Of a stretch of 64,000 nt of DNA, positions 60,860 to 64,000 are shown piece by piece. Both the position numbers and the translations under genes were made by a program. The notes beneath the pieces are model-generated. The model was not told the DNA's origin and did no database searches. It saw nothing but the letters and a program-made list of their open reading frames with translations. Each line of letters begins with the position of its first letter. Position 1 is the stretch's first letter. The stretch comes from Opeltia flavorubescens (taxonomy: Eukaryota > Ascomycota > Lecanoromycetes > Teloschistales > Teloschistaceae): positions 2,666,001 through 2,730,000 of the forward strand of contig KE546965.1 in the NCBI GenBank assembly GCA_000442125.1. The letters are read 5' to 3'.

Positions 60860-63087
60860 ATGATCATCACTGCGAGGCTCCTCGAGAGCGAGGTATTGTC
60901 GTTGCAAGCTTACCAACCTCTTCCACAGTCAACTACTCCTTGTACGTTAGCCGATAAGATGTCTCAAATGTCGAAAAGCCTTCCGATTCATCAGCTGTCC
61001 ATTGCGAATGCTTTTCATGGGTTGACTCGAGAAGAAAAGCTCTACAGCCATTACTTGTCCCGGGCCGCCTGGTCAGGCACTCGCATTATCCTTCGTCAGG
61101 TCTCTCCAGAAGCTTATTTCATCTATGACTTCATCATGGAGCTTGCTAGCGTCTGCAAAGAACGTTTCGTAGGTAGCTGGACTGACTTTGCTGCGGCCTC
61201 AAAGGTTGGAGAAGCCGACATGAAGTCATTCCTGGACTACGCTGCCAGATTTCTGTCGAATATCGGCAATTTCTACGTATGCTTCTCATCATATTGCATT
61301 TCGTACAACTCACCGGCATCTAGGGATCCGGCGATCAAAAGTTTGTACCAGAAATACCCGAAGAATCTCTGAAAGCGATGGTCTTTATCTCCGATCGAGC
61401 AACAGCTCTCTTTCCAGCCATCGCAGAACCAATGTTCTCGCTTCAGCCTAGCAGTCTAGGCTATCCCACTGAGCAGACCCAGAGTTCCTACTATCCTGGC
61501 GACGCACTAACCACATCGGACGAGGTGGCCTATGTATCCAAAATCATGGAGAAGCATGGCATACACCCGGAGAACACACGAATCTGCAAATTCTACGAAA
61601 ATGGTATAGTCTTATTCGATGTTTTCCAGGCATCAGTCGACAAGAGTGCTGCCAAAGTCCTCGAGGCACAGGATCCGAAAAGTACAATACGGATCATCAA
61701 AGGCGATCATTACCGAGAGCTTGAACTAATTTGCAGTCATCTTCGAGCAGCTGCCCAGTACGCCGCAAATCCACGTCAAAAACAGTTTCTCGAGCAGTAT
61801 GACCAAAGCTTTCGTACTGGTGATCTTGAAATCTACAAGGAATCCCAAAAGACATGGATCCGCGACACCGCTCCAACCGTCGAAAATATCTTTGGGTTCG
61901 TCGAACCATATCGTGACCCTTTCGGCAGTAGGGCAGAATTTGAAGGGATTGTAGCTATGGCCAACCGAGAAGAGACTGCCGTATTGACGAGACTAGTAGA
62001 GCAGTCGTCAAATTTCATCAAGCAATTGCCCTGGACTGAAGGCTTTATGGATAATGACGGCAAGGGGCCTTTCGAAAAAGCCCTCTTTGAACCTCCCGAC
62101 TTTTCAAGCATTCATGCACTTGCTTATTGTTCAAGCATCATTTTTGGAGGGATTAATCTTCCGAATTACAATGACATTCGTCAAGAATGCGGATTCAAGA
62201 ATGTCATCATTGCTAACCGAATGTCTGCTAAGAGTAACAAAGCTGACATCTCTCCATTTGTTCATGCATTGGAAGCCGCAGAGTTCCAGAAATACAAGTA
62301 TCCTGCCTACTATATCTGGGTGGTCTTACACGAATTATTTGGTCATGGTACAGGAAGGATGATGACCGAGGAGGGTGGAAAATTCAACTTCGACGCCACA
62401 AATCCACCCCAGAATCCTTTGACGAAAGCACCAATAAGGTCCTGGTACCGACCAGGTCAAACATGGACGGGCGTCTTCGGAGACTTAGCAACCACCGTTG
62501 ACGAATGCCGGGCTGAGCTCGTTGGAGCCTATTTAATGGACAACGCGGAGCTTCTTGCTCTATTCGGGTACACTTCCTCCAGCGAGATCAACGCCGAAGG
62601 CCTCACATACAACATGTACGTTCAACTTGGAGTCGATGGCTTGCGAGGTCTTCAAAACTTCAATTTGGATGGTGGGAAATGGGGTCAGGCTCATAGTAGA
62701 GCTCATTTCGCAATGCTCAAATGCTTGCTTCAAGATGGCAATGGTTTTATGACCATACACTGCAACAGCGAGGTCAATGAACTCAAGGTGTCCGTGGACA
62801 GAGATCGCATAATAACTGACGGAAAGACGGCGCTTGGCGGGATGCTCCTAAGACTGCACATGTATCGGTGCACTGCTGACGTCGAAAGTTGCCGCCAATA
62901 TTATGAAGATCTCTCAAAAGTGGACGGACAATATCTGGAGTGGAGGAGGATTGTGTTGGCACAGAAGCAGCCCAAATGGGTCTTCGTCCAGGCCAACACG
63001 TTCCTCGATGGTGAAGAAGTATCCCTGAAGGAGTATGAACCCACACCTGAAGGTGTCATCCAAAGCTGGTTGGAGCGCGGAATTTAG
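60860..63087 (+). CDS. Dipeptidyl peptidase III (zinc metallopeptidase M49)
   Basis: Exons 60860-61276 and 61324-63087 give 726 residues, close to yeast and human family members. The 47 nt intron is phase 0. The M49 zinc site is complete: His475-Glu-Leu-Phe-Gly-His480 and Glu533 in D-E-C-R-A-E. The usual HELLGH reads HELFGH. Conserved flanks include H-Y-L-S-R-A-A-W, I-L-R-Q-V-S-P-E and G-D-L-A-T-T-V-D-E. The enzyme removes dipeptides from the N-terminus of short peptides in the cytosol. The ATG at 60860 is preferred because T-L-A-D-K just before the Met at 60959 resembles the family's N-terminus, but 60959 remains possible. Confidence 0.9.
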
Positions 63088-63101
63088 GTGTCAAACCAGC
63101 A

Positions 63102-63583
63102 TCATTGGCGGGCCAGCTGGATCATTTGTAGTACAACTTGAAAGAATGACAGCAGGATAGAGACGCCACCAAAGATTAAGACAGTCCAGAATGTGTACCA
63201 GCCAGCAGAGTCCCTCTTGTCTCGCCAGAGCTCTCCCCAACTTCTTGGTCTTTTTGCTGCAAGAATCCTGTGAAGCCTGGATATCCTGCTTCTTAAGACA
63301 GGGAAGTCTTGCTTTAGGTCATAAGAGTCCTTGTCGAGAAAGTGTTTCGTGGGCTTGAATGACTTTTGCGCACAGAGGGAGGACAGCATCTGATCCTCGA
63401 TAATGCCTGGAGGTCCTCCAACAGGACCGCCTTTTCTATACAGTTTCCGAGCCTGCTTGTTCTGCCCGAATAACAGCCTGAAGGATACTAATATTTCTTT
63501 GAACATTTGATGTATGTTGTCTTCAGTGGCCCATTGCCGCGAAGAGGCAGCTGGCGAAGCGGCTGCGCAGATCACATTCGGCT
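63102..63583 (-). CDS. 3' part of a fungal membrane-protein family gene (relative of 37837-39228)
   Basis: The minus-strand frame is open from 63583 to the stop at 63102, about 160 codons. It contains S-F-R-L-L-F-G, then S-W-G-E-L-W-R-D-K-R-D-S and W-Y-T-F-W-T-V-L-I-F-G-G with a hydrophobic helix to the end. These match S-Y-Q-L-L-F-G, L-W-R-D-R-R-D and W-Y-T-F-W-A-V-L-I-I-G-G of the 37.8 kb gene. The 5' exons are not resolved: an acceptor at 63563 is plausible, and frames at 63721-63972 might be upstream exons, but the window ends. This copy has no stop in the shared region. Its stop codon is 14 bp from that of dipeptidyl peptidase III. Confidence 0.65.
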
Positions 63584-64000
63584 ACGATTTCATCGATGCT
63601 TGGAAAGTCGGCTACCTTGACGTGTGTTGCAACCTCCAAGAAAGCAAATAGCTAGCCATGCTGTATACCCTTCGAGACATCAAGGGCAGGCAATCAGATT
63701 AGTCCTGATTGACGAGTATATTAACGATAAGACGCGCTCTGGCAACGAAGCATCGCTCTGACGATCTCTCGTGCTTCATCGTAATCCAGAACCTGATGTA
63801 CAGCTATGAAGACGCTCCTTCTGATTGTCGAGATAATCAAACGAGGATTTAATAATCTCACACAATTTGCCTGAAGACCATGGCCAATGATTTCAAAGCA
63901 TAGTACCCACTGGACATACGTTATTCGCACGCTGGTTAGAACGGCAAATCCGAAGCAAACAGCCTTGGACACAAACGGAAATGCTATAATAAATTAATTA
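63584..64000. other. Right window edge, probable upstream part of the membrane-protein gene
   Basis: Minus-strand frames here could be 5' exons of the gene ending at 63102, but I could not connect them by convincing splice sites. Confidence 0.3.

Noticed and set aside
1-64000. tRNA genes, rRNA, CRISPR arrays and intact mobile elements
   Set aside because: I looked for their hallmarks by eye and saw none; a tRNA scan would be needed to exclude tRNAs fully.

Overview
The window is from a filamentous ascomycete (Pezizomycotina). Almost every gene is split by short GT-AG introns of about 45-80 nt, with CTAAC/CTGAC-like branch sites just before the acceptor. The gene set is typical of such fungi: an Snt1-like SANT corepressor, a Pin4/Cip2-type RRM protein, a Gpi19/PIG-P subunit with a long disordered N-terminus, small secreted cysteine proteins, and an NB-ARC/TPR protein. 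Leotiomycetes is my best guess, but that is inference only. All gene models were spliced by hand from reading frames and splice signals; no database was searched.

Layout. Bases 1-22 kb are mostly housekeeping: Snt1-like protein (cut by the left edge), RRM protein with a long leader, a fungal multi-pass membrane protein, an alpha/beta hydrolase, a WW-domain protein, Gpi19 with a GC-AG intron, a small secreted protein and a small hydrophilic protein. Bases 23-37 kb are sparser and look accessory: an orphan SAM methyltransferase, four secreted or GPI-anchored proteins, one unknown conserved-looking protein and a 3.1 kb gene-free stretch. Bases 37.8-52.3 kb are the most unusual part: a membrane-protein gene with one in-frame stop, a 10-exon amidase, two tandem AsaB-type oxygenase/desaturase genes with the same intron layout, a cysteine-rich reading frame between them, an NB-ARC/TPR gene carrying a one-base frameshift, and a cytochrome P450. 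No polyketide synthase, NRPS or terpene cyclase is visible, so this is at most the edge of a metabolic cluster. Bases 53.6-63.1 kb are housekeeping again: a 1380-residue fungal protein, a 5'-nucleotidase-like phosphoesterase and dipeptidyl peptidase III, the last two sharing a 237 bp divergent promoter. At the right edge lies a relative of the damaged membrane-protein gene, its stop only 14 bp from that of dipeptidyl peptidase III.

Points most worth checking: the second AsaB-type gene has Gln where its twin has the third presumed iron-binding His; two genes look damaged by single changes; a 331-residue secreted protein has an aerolysin-like alternating Ser/Thr segment; and at least five genes switch from C-rich to G-rich coding sequence along the direction of transcription.
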